Assembly: GCA_035771175.1 (NCBI GenBank)
Contig: CM069590.1
Coordinates: 60,613,997-60,677,996 of the forward strand
DNA length: 64,000 nucleotides
Direction of reading: 5' to 3'
Origin: Paratinospora sagittata
Lineage: Eukaryota; Streptophyta; Magnoliopsida; Ranunculales; Menispermaceae
Below the pieces are notes generated by a model. It made no database searches, was not told the DNA's origin, and saw only the letters and a list, made by a program, of their open reading frames with translations. Shown one piece after another: positions 38,197 to 49,122 of the stretch; within the stretch, counting starts at the first letter, position 1; every line of letters begins with the position of its first letter. A program made the position numbers and the translations under genes.

Positions 38197-38438
38197 GATG
38201 GTGTTAATGCATACCAACATGGAGTTGGTGCAGTTGGTAAATAGGTGGCATTGGAACCCCAAGGTTCCAAATTCAACTCTTGCCACTGCCTCACCTTAGG
38301 GAGTGAGGAGGATTAATTGGTTAGGAACGGACCTGATACCTCCCCAAGAGTGCGGTTTGGTGATGGAGCTGGTTATACAATTAATTACTAACCTTGTATC
38401 TTCTCAAAAAAAGAAAAGAAAAGATGGTGTTAATGCAT
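38197..38438. repeat. 16-bp target-site duplication flanking the SINE
   Basis: Identical copies of GATGGTGTTAATGCAT lie at 38197-38212 and 38423-38438, immediately outside the SINE. The length is typical of target-primed reverse transcription by L1-type machinery. Confidence 0.9.
38213..38422 (+). mobile_element. Complete tRNA-derived SINE with 16-bp target-site duplication
   Basis: The 210-bp element starts ACCAACATGG and carries a pol III A box TGGTGCAGTTGG (38226-38237, exact fit to TRGYNNARNNGG). A B-box-like ATTCAACTC follows at 38271-38279, 45 bases on, as in a tRNA. It ends CTTCTCAAAAAAAGAAAAGAAAA. It is flanked by a perfect 16-bp direct repeat, GATGGTGTTAATGCAT, at 38197-38212 and 38423-38438. 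The 3' tail matches that of the L1-like LINE remnants in this window. Confidence 0.88.
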
Positions 38439-38865
38439 GGAAAAAATCATTCTTTTCCCTTATAATCCTCATTGTGTTCTTCCAAAGAGATGGGAAACTA
38501 GTAAATAATATAATCCATAGCGAAAGTTCTATCTAGATTTTTTTTTTTATCAATAAGTATCTGGATTTTGATATGTATGATGGGCATATTTCTTTGTGAT
38601 GCCATTCTTTGTGCATTGTGATATATTTGAACCTTTCTAGTTGCCTAGTCGTCCTTTGATATTGTAGTATGGGTGGGATATTAGTTTTAATATTTTCAAT
38701 ATGACATAAAGAAGGCTTTAGAGAAACTTGGAATGATGAAAAAAACTCAGTGAGCAAACTCCAAATTGTTGGAATGAGGCCTTAGTTAAGTTGATGGTTA
38801 ACAATTACATGAAGTTTTCATTGCCATGCCCTTACATAGATGTGATTTTCTAATCAACAGGCGGA

Positions 38866-41800
38866 ATGAAGAGTGACATCCCTAAAAGCTTTGTTGATAA
38901 ACTCCAATGTATCTTCTCCAAGGGTCTTCCATTTGCAGCACCTATTTCCACATTAAGAACAAATGAATTTGAAGTGGTTTGTATGAATTTGAAGTGGTTT
39001 GTTCCTCTACATTTGCCACATATAAAACTTGAAATTTTCTAGTTGTTGCTGGAGTTTCATATCCAAATTGACTATTATTTTATCATTTTCTATGTATATA
39101 TATATATATATATAATTAGGTACGAGGTGTGCTACAAATGCTACAAGGATTCTCTAGTTCTTTGTTTTATTGGGATGATAGTGGACATAGCTTTCATCCC
39201 AAAAGTGAGGTTTATCTAGCTCACCTTTCTCACAAAAGTCTCAGCGGTATTCTCAGCCAGTTTACGTATAGTGCAACATGCTTAAAATTGGTGGATAATT
39301 TCATCAAGAAGGTGGAGATGTCTGTTTTGAAGTCGCCACCTACCCTAAAGGCATTTGCAAATTCTATATCTGCGTGGCTCAAGGTGTCTTTATACTTCAT
39401 ATGGTATCTGTTAAAATTTCACCCTTGAAAACATAATGTCCAAGAAGTAAATGACTTCACCATTTCTTTTTTGGGATTTGGCGCTACAGAGGTTGCGGAA
39501 TTTGGCGCTACAGGAGGAAATGAAGATTTTGGATTCTACTTTTGGAGTCACACCAACACTGCTGGGGCTCACAAATGCTTTGTCAAGGTGCTCATTATGT
39601 TACCTTAAACTCTTCAGTAATCACAATTGTCTATGTTTAAGAAGATAAGGAAGTTCTATAAATCATGGTTTAAAAATTCGCCGAATTTCGGCAAATTTTT
39701 TCAGTTTTTTAACCATCGAAGTGCAAAGTGGATGTAAAATAAAAAATGCAAAAATTCACCGAAATAATTCGATAAACTGCAACAACTTCGATGAAATTGG
39801 ACAAACTTCGACAAAAGTTTAGTTTTTCAATTAAAAAATGCAAAAATTCGACAAAAAATTGGATGAAATTCGATAAAATTGGACAGAGAAGTAAAAAAAA
39901 TGTTACTTCATTAATAGAAAACAAAAAAACACTAATAATTATGTATTATTTTCAACTTCATCAACCAACATAGCAATATAAATTTTAAAAAATAATTTAA
40001 CAAGCTAATGAATTAAGTAGTTTATGGGATATACTTTACCAAAAAAAAGAAGAAAAGAAGCAAAATAAATAAATAATTAAAGTTGAAATAAGTTAAAAAC
40101 TTAAAAATAAATTAAAAGATTTCTTAAAGTCATCTTCTTTTAGTTAACTCTTATAAAACAAGATTAATAAACAACACATTCAAATAATAAACTAATAAAT
40201 TAAGTATGATAGAATTCAAACTAGTAAAGTATATGATCGAGAAGCAAGCCACCACAAAATTAAATATCAAAATAAAGAAAACAAATTAAGACCAAAAGCC
40301 GTCATTCAAATTCATCAACTCACTTAATGAGATTGATTTTGTTAGGTTGCTTATTGGTATTTTTATGTATTAAAAGTGTCTATTTATATTAGTTTTTAGC
40401 TTATACTACAATAAATTTAGATATTTAAGCATATATGCGAAAATTCTCTAAACTTCTCTAATTTAGCGAATTTTTACAAAAATTCTCTATGTCGAATTAA
40501 ACTTCTTCGAATTAATTCTAATTTTTGAAGGTCGAAGTTTCGGGCGAAATCGAAGTTTCGAACCTTGCTATAAATTACAGTTGTCTGCACAATTGTCTTT
40601 TTTTTTGAGAGGAAACAAGGATTGTATATATATATATGTGTGTGTGTTAAACCAGGATTCAAACCACAGAGCATAAGCCATACTCCGGAGAAAGAAACCC
40701 ATCAACTGTACAAGATCAATCATAATACAACATTAAGAACATCCCTTACCCCCCATACATAGCAGAATATTACAACCAATGACCACTGCAAACCCACCTT
40801 GACCAGTCTAGAACCCAAGCTGTAAGCGAGAGACCCTGGCCCATGGAAGCCGCAAACACCCACGAACTAGCCATAAACTTTATGTCATCCCACAACTTGT
40901 CCAACTCCCTGGGCCTATTTTGAAACACCCTGTTATTGCGTTCAAGCCAAAGCTGCCATAGTGTTGCAAAAGATGCAACTACCGACACTAGAGAGAATGG
41001 AAGAGTGTGTGTAGCCGTCATACAAATCCTCCAAACTACTAAGAGCGAGGAATCTGCCACTCGAGAAGTTAAACCATCTATACCATATCCTACTTGCCAA
41101 AGGACAATGAATGAAAATATGATTTGGGTTCTCCTCTGCCTGAAAGCACGAAATACAACACTTGGGAGAAACGCACAAATTAGAGAATCTTCTTTGTAAC
41201 ATGTCCATGGTGTTTATTTTCCTATGGGCTAGTAACCAACCAAACACTTTGACTTTAGACGGGACATGTGCTTTCCATATGAATGCCGAAAGTGGGAAGG
41301 GAGTAAAGGTTGGAGGGGTAACAATTGCATTATACAATGATTTGCAAGAGATGATACCATTTGGCTCAAGGTTCCAAGAAAAGTGATATTCACAATTATC
41401 CATGTTACCTTAAACTCTACATCCTCACTTTGGACTTCACGTAAGAGGTTACTCTTAGCAAGCTTGTAGTATAGGCTTTAGTGTTTAACATCTACATTTT
41501 TTTCATCTTTGTTATTTCTTGATTAGATATTCCTGTTCTTGAATGTGCAATGATGGTGAAGTCCATTTCACTGATAATATGTGCTTTTACAGTCTGTGCT
41601 CGGGAGCTGAGTATTTACTGCAAGTAGTACATGAAGCAATTCCCAGTGCTTATTTTGAACATGAACCGTCTGTTCCTGCTGGTGAACTGGCCGTTCATAT
41701 CCTTGATCATCTGTACAAGAAGTTAAATGAAGTTTGTCTCGTGCAAGGTGGAGAGGTTGCAGAAGCATCATCTGCCTCATGCTTTAGTATCTATATTCCC

Positions 41801-44800
41801 TTTTGCTTTTGATGTTTTTATGTGATGCCAATTGAAAAGCTTTTAATTTCAGGAAGAAGCATACCAGATGCTACTGTACATATTCATGGCGAGTTCATTG
41901 CCATATATAGAGAGCCTTGATGCCTGGCTTTATGATGGAACTCTTGATGACCCATTTGAGGAGGTGCTGACTTTTTTTTTTAATTTTTAATTTTAATTTT
42001 AATTTTTTTAAATGTGGAATACTCAAACAGAGACTAAAAGTGGTGATTGATTTGTATACTGAGGTCTGTCCTTGTCTATGATTGCTCACATGACAAGGGT
42101 GAGGTTTGGACCACCAGCTTGGTCTCACTTAGTTCTCTTGAATCGAAAAATATTGCAATCTCTCTGGAAAAGGATATATGCAAAGTAGTTGAGTACATGG
42201 ATTTGTGTGTTCAGTTTAAGGTTAACTAAACCAAAGTCTTAATATAGTTTATGCTGTAAGACCGACCTTTGTTTCATACTGGTTTGACATGTGTTCCTAC
42301 AAATGTGTGTCATAATTTTCACTTGCGAATTTAACTTTAATTAATTGGAAGCAAATGTGAAGTACTCAACTTCCCTTGGTTGCATTCATTCACTTTCCAA
42401 AGAATTGTCTTTGGCCTCTTCTGCTATACTTATGTTTTAAGAAATGTGTTTTATAATCTGTCTTTTCTTTAAGTTATCCAGAATAAATGCAATCTCTTTA
42501 CAACTAGAACACAATTTTTTGCTTCTGCTGCCAATAATTTTCTCGTTCTGACATTTTGCTTATTTTTAAATGATATTTTTGTCCATTTTTGTGGGTCCAG
42601 CTATTCTTTTATGCCAACAATGGAATTGCTATCAGCCAGCCTGAGTTCTGGGAGAAAAGTTACCTGATGAGACTGCAGTCCAGAAAGTTATTTCCTGGCA
42701 TCTCCACAGTTATTGGTGGCAGTAATGGTGAGTTCAGAACAAATGACAAGGGAATGATGAACAGGGAGCCAGTCCTTGTATCTAATTCTGTCCAAGCGAG
42801 AGACCAGAATGGCATGGACCTTGATGTCTGTCCTTTATTTGTTAAGGATATGGCCAAGGCTATCGTGTCTGCTGGAAAATCTTTGCAACTAATTCAGCAT
42901 ATTCCTGTAGGATATTTTACGCAATCTAATAGAAAAAATGATCATGAAATTGGTGATTTCGGGAGGTCTAATATTGGCATAGGCAAGATGCATCATGGAA
43001 TGAGAACTGCAAGGTTAACCTTGCTGGAGGTTTTCTGTTTATCACTGGTGGGCCTTATAAGTGATGGTAGTCTCATAAACAAGTATTTTAGGCAGGATGA
43101 TTCATTGATACCGGGGGTAACACAGTTGTTAGAATTGTGCGCAGACAAAAAGAAGATGGAAAAGGATGGTGGTACTGATACATCTTCAGTGTGCCCAGAG
43201 CAAATTTGGTATAAGTTCCTGGTTGAAACAATGGTACAGAAAGGAATTGTTGATTCCAAATCTCGTGTCAAGGATTCAGACTCCTGTACTGATTCAAATC
43301 AAGAGAACAAAGATGTGAGTTTTATGGATGATTCCTCCTTTGGTCGATCATTCTGTTCAGAAAATCCAGTCCTTACTGTGTGCCGAATGTTTCTTGATAA
43401 GAGTACAGTGTCATGGAATAAATTGAATGTATCTAGAAATTTTTATCTTCCCTCCTTGGATGATGAGGATTTACGTCAGGCTATCTTTTCTGGTACGGAT
43501 GAGATACCTTCTGCATTGAAGAAAACAAACTACATGCTTGGATTTCAATATGGTGAATCCGGGAATACCCGAACCGAGAATGATTTGAGAACATTAGAAG
43601 AGTTGTATCCATTTCCAACGCTTCTGCCCTCCTTTCAGGTTTGACTAGGTCTTTTATTCTTTGGAAATAATTATCCCCAGTGGTTCCTCCAAACATTATT
43701 GAAACTCATTTGTTAACCTGACACAGGAAAACCTCCACATTACAGAACTTTTTCCTTCTCAGGAAAATAGCACCCTTGCATCAAAAGTTCTTCACTGGCT
43801 TCAAGGAGTTGTACCAAAGGCTACTCCACTTCCTACAGTAATTATGCAGGAATGCCTCATTGTCTACATTAAGAAACAGGTACATGGCTTGATCCTATTC
43901 TAGACCTTTCTGGTGCAAGTATGATTCTTCAGTTCTTTCTAATTGGAATTTTCCTATATGTCCAGGTAGATTATGTAGGAAAGCACATTTTGCTCAAGTT
44001 GATGAATGATTGGAGATTGGTTGATGAGCTTGCAGCATTACGTGCTATTTACTTGTTGGGATCTGGTATTTTTTTTGGGCCAGGGAGGGGGTTAGATTAC
44101 AACTTGTCATATTCTTTTTCAAGTTACCACTCTTTTTGAAGCTCTCATACCTTAACATTTCCTTGTCATTTTAATGTCAATATATTTTACAGGTGACCTG
44201 CTGCAACAGTTCCTGACTGTGCTTTTCAATAAGCTAGACAAAGGGGAATCCTTGGATGATGAATTTGAATTGAATACTGTGTTACAGGTTAGTGATAGAA
44301 TCCTCGGATGATGAGTTTAGATTGAACAACGTATACAATTTTATCTACATGTGTAAGGAATAATATGGTCAAGTGGCCAACGCTTGGTCAAACTGCAAAA
44401 GCAGATCACCAGCAGCATAGTCCCATATTTCTAACTTGCATTATACATGAAGACAGGACTTACCATTAAATGGGTTCTAAGATCTTACCTGGTAGATCTT
44501 TCAGCCAATTTCAGCTATCATTATTCTTTGGAGGGCTTGTTGGACTCTATGACTTCTGAAAACATTTTAAACCCAAACAATAATTTCCCTTCAGATTGAT
44601 TTTTGGCCCAGGAAATCTTCTAGGTGCAAGTGAAACTTATAAAGCAGTTAGGTCCACCTACATGCAGGCATCCTAGAAGTGCATCTTGCTCAAGGTTTTA
44701 TTGGTCTTTTTGTTCTCTCTTTTTTTATGGGGGATAATAGTTGTTCTTTGTAAATACAGGAGTCAATCAGAAATTCTGCAGATGTCATGCTTCTTAATGC

Positions 44801-46771
44801 TTCTGATTCTTTGGTTGTGTCAATCACAAAACAAAACGATCCTGATGGCACTGAACAACCGAGTACGCCTGGCTCTTTGTCAAGTAATTTAAGAGGTCGG
44901 AATCATTGTTTTGGCATTGATGCCCTTGATCTACTCAAATTCACTTACAAGGTATAAATCAATATTAAGATCAACATCAACATAGAGGTTTTTTCCAACT
45001 AGTAGGGATAGGCTATATGTTTTACAGTCTACTTTTGAATTTTATATAGGCTGTATACTATGTTGGATTGGGGACACCTACTCTTTTCCTGACTATTCTA
45101 GTCCTAATTAATTTCAGTCTTCCTCTTGTACTTTATCACAATTAACCTGCATTATGTCATTCTTTATCACTGGTGCATTCTTAGGTTTTCATTTAATATG
45201 GCCATGCCACTTTTGTTGACTTGTTCTCATTTTGTCATCAATTGGTGCCATTCCTGTGGTAGGTCTCATCTTGTGGTATTTGTTATGACAGGTTTCTTGG
45301 CCACTTGAGCTTATTGCTAATACGATGGCCATTAAGAAGTATAATCAGGTATTATGTTAATTTCAAAATTTCCTGAAATGTAGAATCATCACCTAATGTC
45401 CTCTGATCATGTGATTTCTGCGTTGGCTGCAGGTGATGGCTTTCCTTTTGAAGGTGAAGCGCGCAAAATTTGTGCTTGACAAAGCTCGGAGGTGGATGTG
45501 GAAGGTTCTGTATGCCTGAATTCTTGTGAAGCTTGTACACTGGGTTTTGAAAATAGATGGTTTTGCAATTAATATTTCAATGCATACCATTTATCTTTTC
45601 TTTCTTTCTTTCTTTCTCTCTTTTTTTATTTGAAAAACTTTGTGCATCACCATTTATCTTTGACAATATGCTGCAGTTTGTGGGTACCATTAAGTTCTTT
45701 GCAATTTTAATCCTATCTTACAGGGTAAAGGCACTTCAACAGTCAACCTTAAACATCACTGGTTGGTGGAGCAGAAGCTTCTCCATTTTGTAGATGCTTT
45801 CCACCAATACGTCATGGACAGGGTAAAATTCGTGACTAGTCTCTAGATTGTTAGGGATTCATAATATATGAATTCTTATGCCTCTAAGTTGCACTGAACA
45901 AAGCAGGTGTTTCACAGCTCATGGCTTGAACTCTGTGAAGGTATGGCATCCGCAGGTTCTCTAGATGAAGTCATAGAAGTGCATGAAGCCTATCTATTGT
46001 CTATTCAGAGGCAATGTTTTGTTGTCCCTGATAAGCTGGTTAGTTAGCCATCTTCCCTTCTTGGGGCTTGTTATTTAGTTTTTTCTTTTTAAAATTTTAA
46101 ATTTCCTTATTTTTCTTGATATTGAATCTCATCAAGTGTTCTTGGGCATTGTTTGATATCTTTTCTGAAATTGCAGTGGGCACTGATTGCAATCAGGATC
46201 AACAGCATCCTTGGATTAGCTCTTGACTTCTACTCTATACAGCAGACGTTAAGTAGTGGTGGAGCAGCTCTAGCTATCAAGGCCAGATGCGAAATGGAAG
46301 TTGATCGGATTGAGAAGCAATTTGATGATTGCATTGCCTTTCTTCTCCAAGTGCTTTTCTATCTTCCCTTTTTGTTACATTTTATTCACATTTATGGTTA
46401 AAATTATCTGAACTGTTCATTAAATAGTCGTCAGTGGAGTTGGTAAAATATCTTAGAATTAGTTATGAATTATATGTGCTTGCTATAGTTCCATTCTCAT
46501 CCTTGAATGTTGTAAAGTGTGTTTTATACCTTGATGGAAGTTGCATGCTTTACATCTGTACTACGGAGATTTACTGAGGTTTTTGCTAACTTTACAGGTC
46601 CTATCCTTCAAGCTCAATGTGGGTCACTTCCCTCATTTGGCCGATCTGGTTACCAGAATCAACTACAATCATTTCTACATGTCTGATAGTGGGAATCTGC
46701 TTACAGTTCCAGGTGCCGAATCTGGAGTTTCTCGAATGGGGAAAGGCTTTCAAGCTAAGCCTGATTCATAA
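38866..46771 (+). CDS. GCP5: Gamma-tubulin complex component 5 (GCP5)
   Basis: Sixteen exons: 38866-38976, 39120-39383, 39490-39587, 41593-41755, 41853-41963, 42601-43638, 43727-43879, 43966-44065, 44193-44287, 44760-44951, 45292-45348, 45433-45504, 45724-45822, 45907-46038, 46177-46350, 46598-46771, giving 1010 residues. The N-terminal GRIP1-type half includes LQGFSSSLFYWD, SAWLKRLRNLAL and EEEAYQMLLYIF. The C-terminal GRIP2 half, which contacts gamma-tubulin, includes LRAIYLLGSGD (about 670-680), FPHLADLVTRINYN and MSDSGNL. GCP5 belongs to the gamma-tubulin ring complex that nucleates microtubules, made of GCP2-6 in plants. The ATG at 38866 lies six bases into an exon whose acceptor is at 38859-38860, so a 5' UTR exon lies upstream. 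Introns 1 and 2 show duplicated splice sites, and intron 3 holds a hAT-like element and a LINE. Confidence 0.95.
38963..39002 (+). repeat. 20-bp tandem duplication of the GCP5 exon 1 splice donor
   Basis: ATGAATTTGAAGTGGTTTGT occurs twice in a row (38963-38982, 38983-39002). The unit contains the exon end GAAGTG and the donor GTTTGT, so the junction exists twice. Use of the first copy keeps the family frame (NEFEV then VRGVLQ); the second would shift it by 20 bases. Confidence 0.9.
39474..39521 (+). repeat. 24-bp offset duplication around the GCP5 exon 3 acceptor
   Basis: ATTTGGCGCTACAG occurs at 39476-39489, where it is the acceptor, and at 39500-39513, inside exon 3. The second copy also ends in CAG and would serve as an in-frame alternative acceptor, removing eight residues (RLRNLALQ). 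Confidence 0.85.
39665..40567. mobile_element. Non-autonomous hAT-like element (903 bp)
   Basis: The left end CATGGTTTAAAAATTCG and the reverse-complemented right end CAAGGTTCGAAACTTCG form an imperfect terminal inverted repeat (13 of 17). They are flanked by a perfect 8-bp direct repeat CTATAAAT (39657-39664 and 40568-40575). CA-starting ends and 8-bp target duplications are hallmarks of hAT elements. The interior is AT-rich with many TTCGA-type subrepeats near both ends and no transposase frame. It sits in GCP5 intron 3. Confidence 0.78.
40599..41400 (-). mobile_element. 5'-truncated L1-like LINE remnant in GCP5 intron 3
   Basis: On the minus strand, two overlapping frames (41403-40942, then 41060-40770) give the end of a plant LINE ORF2. 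Landmarks are GIISCKSLYN, FIWKAHVPSKVKVFGWLLAH, the CCISCFQAEENPNHIFIHCP zinc-binding cysteines and histidines, and LWQLWLERNNRVFQ. The tail reads CCTTGTTTCCTCTCAAAAAAAAA. One frameshift and the 5' truncation show it is inactive. Confidence 0.85.
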
Positions 46772-47926
46772 AAAACAAGCAGGAATAATGATGTCCCAGT
46801 TTTTAAAATTGCAAATGGAGGTATGTATACATGCTGTGTTCTAATTGCCTTCCATGAGTCCTCTATGTATTGCTTGCTTGCTTAAAAGCTCTCTTTCCGT
46901 CTTACTTGATGTGGTCAAACTTGTATGTCTTTCTATATATAACTGAGAGTAGCATCTTTGTCATGGATGGCAGTTTTTTCAAGAATATATCCATTTGTAG
47001 CATTATGGTATTTTTTTCTTTCTTCTTCTTCATTGTTTTTAATTTTTTTTTAAAGATGAACTGTGGATTATGTCATTCTTTTTCTTAATGAATCTAAAAT
47101 GTACTAGTGTTTGTTCTGTGCTCTTCTTTTATCATTTGTAATAATATTCCAAGAAAAAAAAAATAGTCATATTAATTTCTTTGTCAGGTTCCTCATGTAT
47201 GAGAGATATGTGAAGGATGAGGACGATGATGTTAATAAGAAACCTATTGAAATCCTTAGAACAAATTGTTACCTACAAACAATTTGATGTGACTGTAAAA
47301 TGTGTTTGAATAATGAAATCAAGCTGTAACATCATGTTCTTGTTTTTTCTGAAGATAGAAGGCTTATCTTGATTTTCATGGACTGTGGAACTCTAGTAGG
47401 GTTCTTGTCACCAGGAATAACCTATAAACCATGCTGATTAATTAGAAGCTTCAAATATCTATCTGTGCTGCTCTTAAAAGAGTGTTCAACCATCAACTTA
47501 ACTTGGATGAGTAAAAACTTTTGAAGAAGTGGAATATTTAGGAAAGTAGAGAAACTAAAATCTGAATCCACCAATATATCAAAAATAGTTGTAATAAAAA
47601 TGGCAAATAGATACATTGCTCATGGTATTTGGCCCGCCCGTTTACCTATTAACAAGAGTCTTTTTTTCAGTATTTCCTATAAGAACAAATTTAGAAGAGT
47701 GACTTGTAAGAAGGAAGAAGGAAAGATGATTTTTAAAAATTTTTTAAACATAAAAGATGCTTTTCAAGATATAGAAAGTTAGCAACTGGGGTTCACGTGG
47801 TCCATTATCCGTGATAGAACCTTGACAACTATATCATTTTTAATTTCTTTCATCTTGAGTAATAGAATTCTTCTCTTCTTCTACTGGAGTGACAGAGAAA
47901 GAGAAAGAGGGAGAAAAAAGATAGAT
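46772..47926. other. 3' region of GCP5 and spacer to the small Cys-rich gene
   Basis: The likely GCP5 3' UTR may itself contain an intron, from a GTATGT donor near 46820 to a TTTGTCAG acceptor near 47187. Beyond about 47340 the sequence is AT-rich with no gene until 47927. Confidence 0.5.
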
Positions 47927-48229
47927 ATGGAACCACCCACAGCTTCACACGCAGAGATTTCTAGCAAAGATGTTCAGCAAAGCAAAGATGGGCAAGACAA
48001 GATTGTTGATGGATGGTACCCTTTATTCCCAAAATCAATTTCTCTTTCAATTCCTTGTGTTCTGGATTATAGTTTATATCTATTTATACAGTATTTAATT
48101 TCTTCTTTTTTGTTTCTTCCATTCCTTTAAAAAACACTTTTTCTGATGTTTTTGTGCAGTTGTGTCGTCTGTTACGAATGCATAGCGAGTTGCTTCTTTT
48201 ACTGCTTCTGCGGGGCTCTCTGTGGATGA
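47927..48229 (+). CDS. Small cysteine-rich protein, possibly CYSTM-like (52 residues)
   Basis: Two exons, 47927-48015 and 48160-48229, join in frame through a GTACCC donor and a TTTGTGCAG acceptor to give 52 residues. The first 29 residues are polar and rich in Lys, Asp, Ser and Gln. The last 23 are hydrophobic and carry eight cysteines (30, 31, 34, 37, 41, 45, 47, 51) with a CCVVCYECIASC core. The layout, a polar head and a short Cys-rich hydrophobic C terminus, resembles plant cysteine-rich transmembrane module (CYSTM) proteins, which are stress-related and membrane-associated, but I cannot confirm family membership. A purine-rich leader (GAGAAAGAGGGAGAAAAAAG) precedes the ATG. Its two-exon form makes it easy to miss. 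Confidence 0.62.
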
Positions 48230-49122
48230 TCTTGTTTTTTGCCTTTCTGATGTGTTTCAGCATCTAAGAATTAAGTTTCTGCAGTGGCAAGAGAGAATAT
48301 ATCATGGGTATTCCTTTGTTAAATTTGTCCAAGTTTAATCATTTCCTTTCTTGAGCATTTCTCTCAATCCTTTACATGGATAAAATGAGATTCTCCAAGT
48401 TGTTTACCATGTATATTATAATGTATTATCAGTTGAATTCATGTAACCTTGGGAATGAATTATATCACTATACGGTTCTATGTTAAGTCAAACATATTAT
48501 GTGATTATATTCCCTGTTTATTTTAGCATTCTTTTTGAAGACATGAATTTATTGTCACCTTGCCCTTCTTTTATTAAATAATAATTTCTTTTTTAGGGAA
48601 ATTAAATGATAAATTATAAATCCAAAATAATTACAAAGAACAACAGTATAAAATGAGATTCCCGTATGTTAAAGGTGTGTCACTTTAATTATATATCTAA
48701 TATCAATATTTTAAATCAAATGTTATATTATAAAGATAGTAATTATTATTATGCTAAAATGTGATGTCATGTTCTATTTATTTAGATAAAACTAGTCAGT
48801 GATATTTTATGACTTAAAAGAGTCATAAAATCCCAATAATTAAAAATAATTACATTCGTTACCTTGTCTCAATAATTAAAAATAAAATAATAATAATAAT
48901 AATAATAATAAAATCCCACCATTGCATTTTTGGAATTTATTTATGGATTAGCCAAATCATTCACTTCAGCAAAAACAAAAAAGCGCTTTTGAAGTGACCG
49001 GTCGCTTCGCGCCTCCTCTTACTTCTCTGTCGCTCGCTCTTCTTGAACGCAGAGCTTCACATCCGAAGGTTCTTCTCGGCGCTATTCTTAATGGCGATCT
49101 TATAGAGACCTAAAGCAGATAG
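48230..49122. other. AT-rich spacer upstream of CTC1
   Basis: Contains the 3' end of the small Cys-rich gene, then AT-rich DNA with an (AAT)n microsatellite at about 48884-48912. No TATA box is clear before CTC1. A 4-codon upstream ORF (ATG at 49091, stop 49103-49105) precedes the CTC1 start. Confidence 0.6.
48884..48912. repeat. (AAT)n microsatellite
   Basis: About nine TAA/AAT units in the spacer before CTC1. Confidence 0.85.

Larger units (their letters stand above)
35544..38865. other. Intergenic region and likely 5' UTR exons of the GCP5 gene
   Basis: The first 400 bases are the probable 3' UTR of the kinase. From about 36240 the sequence becomes less AT-rich (CCGGCGAG repeats), with a 29-bp duplication (36741-36769 and 36920-36948). 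A possible first exon ends at a GT donor at 37232. A complete SINE lies at 38213-38422. No other gene is convincing. Confidence 0.55.

Noticed and set aside
38226..38280. Functional tRNA gene
   Set aside because: The boxes belong to a SINE: no cloverleaf closes, and the element has an A-rich tail and target duplications.
40942..41403. 153-codon minus-strand frame as a host gene antisense to GCP5
   Set aside because: Zinc-binding and WLERNNR motifs show it is a truncated LINE with a frameshift.
42993..43271. Minus-strand frames across the large GCP5 exon 6
   Set aside because: They are antisense shadows of a well-supported coding exon.
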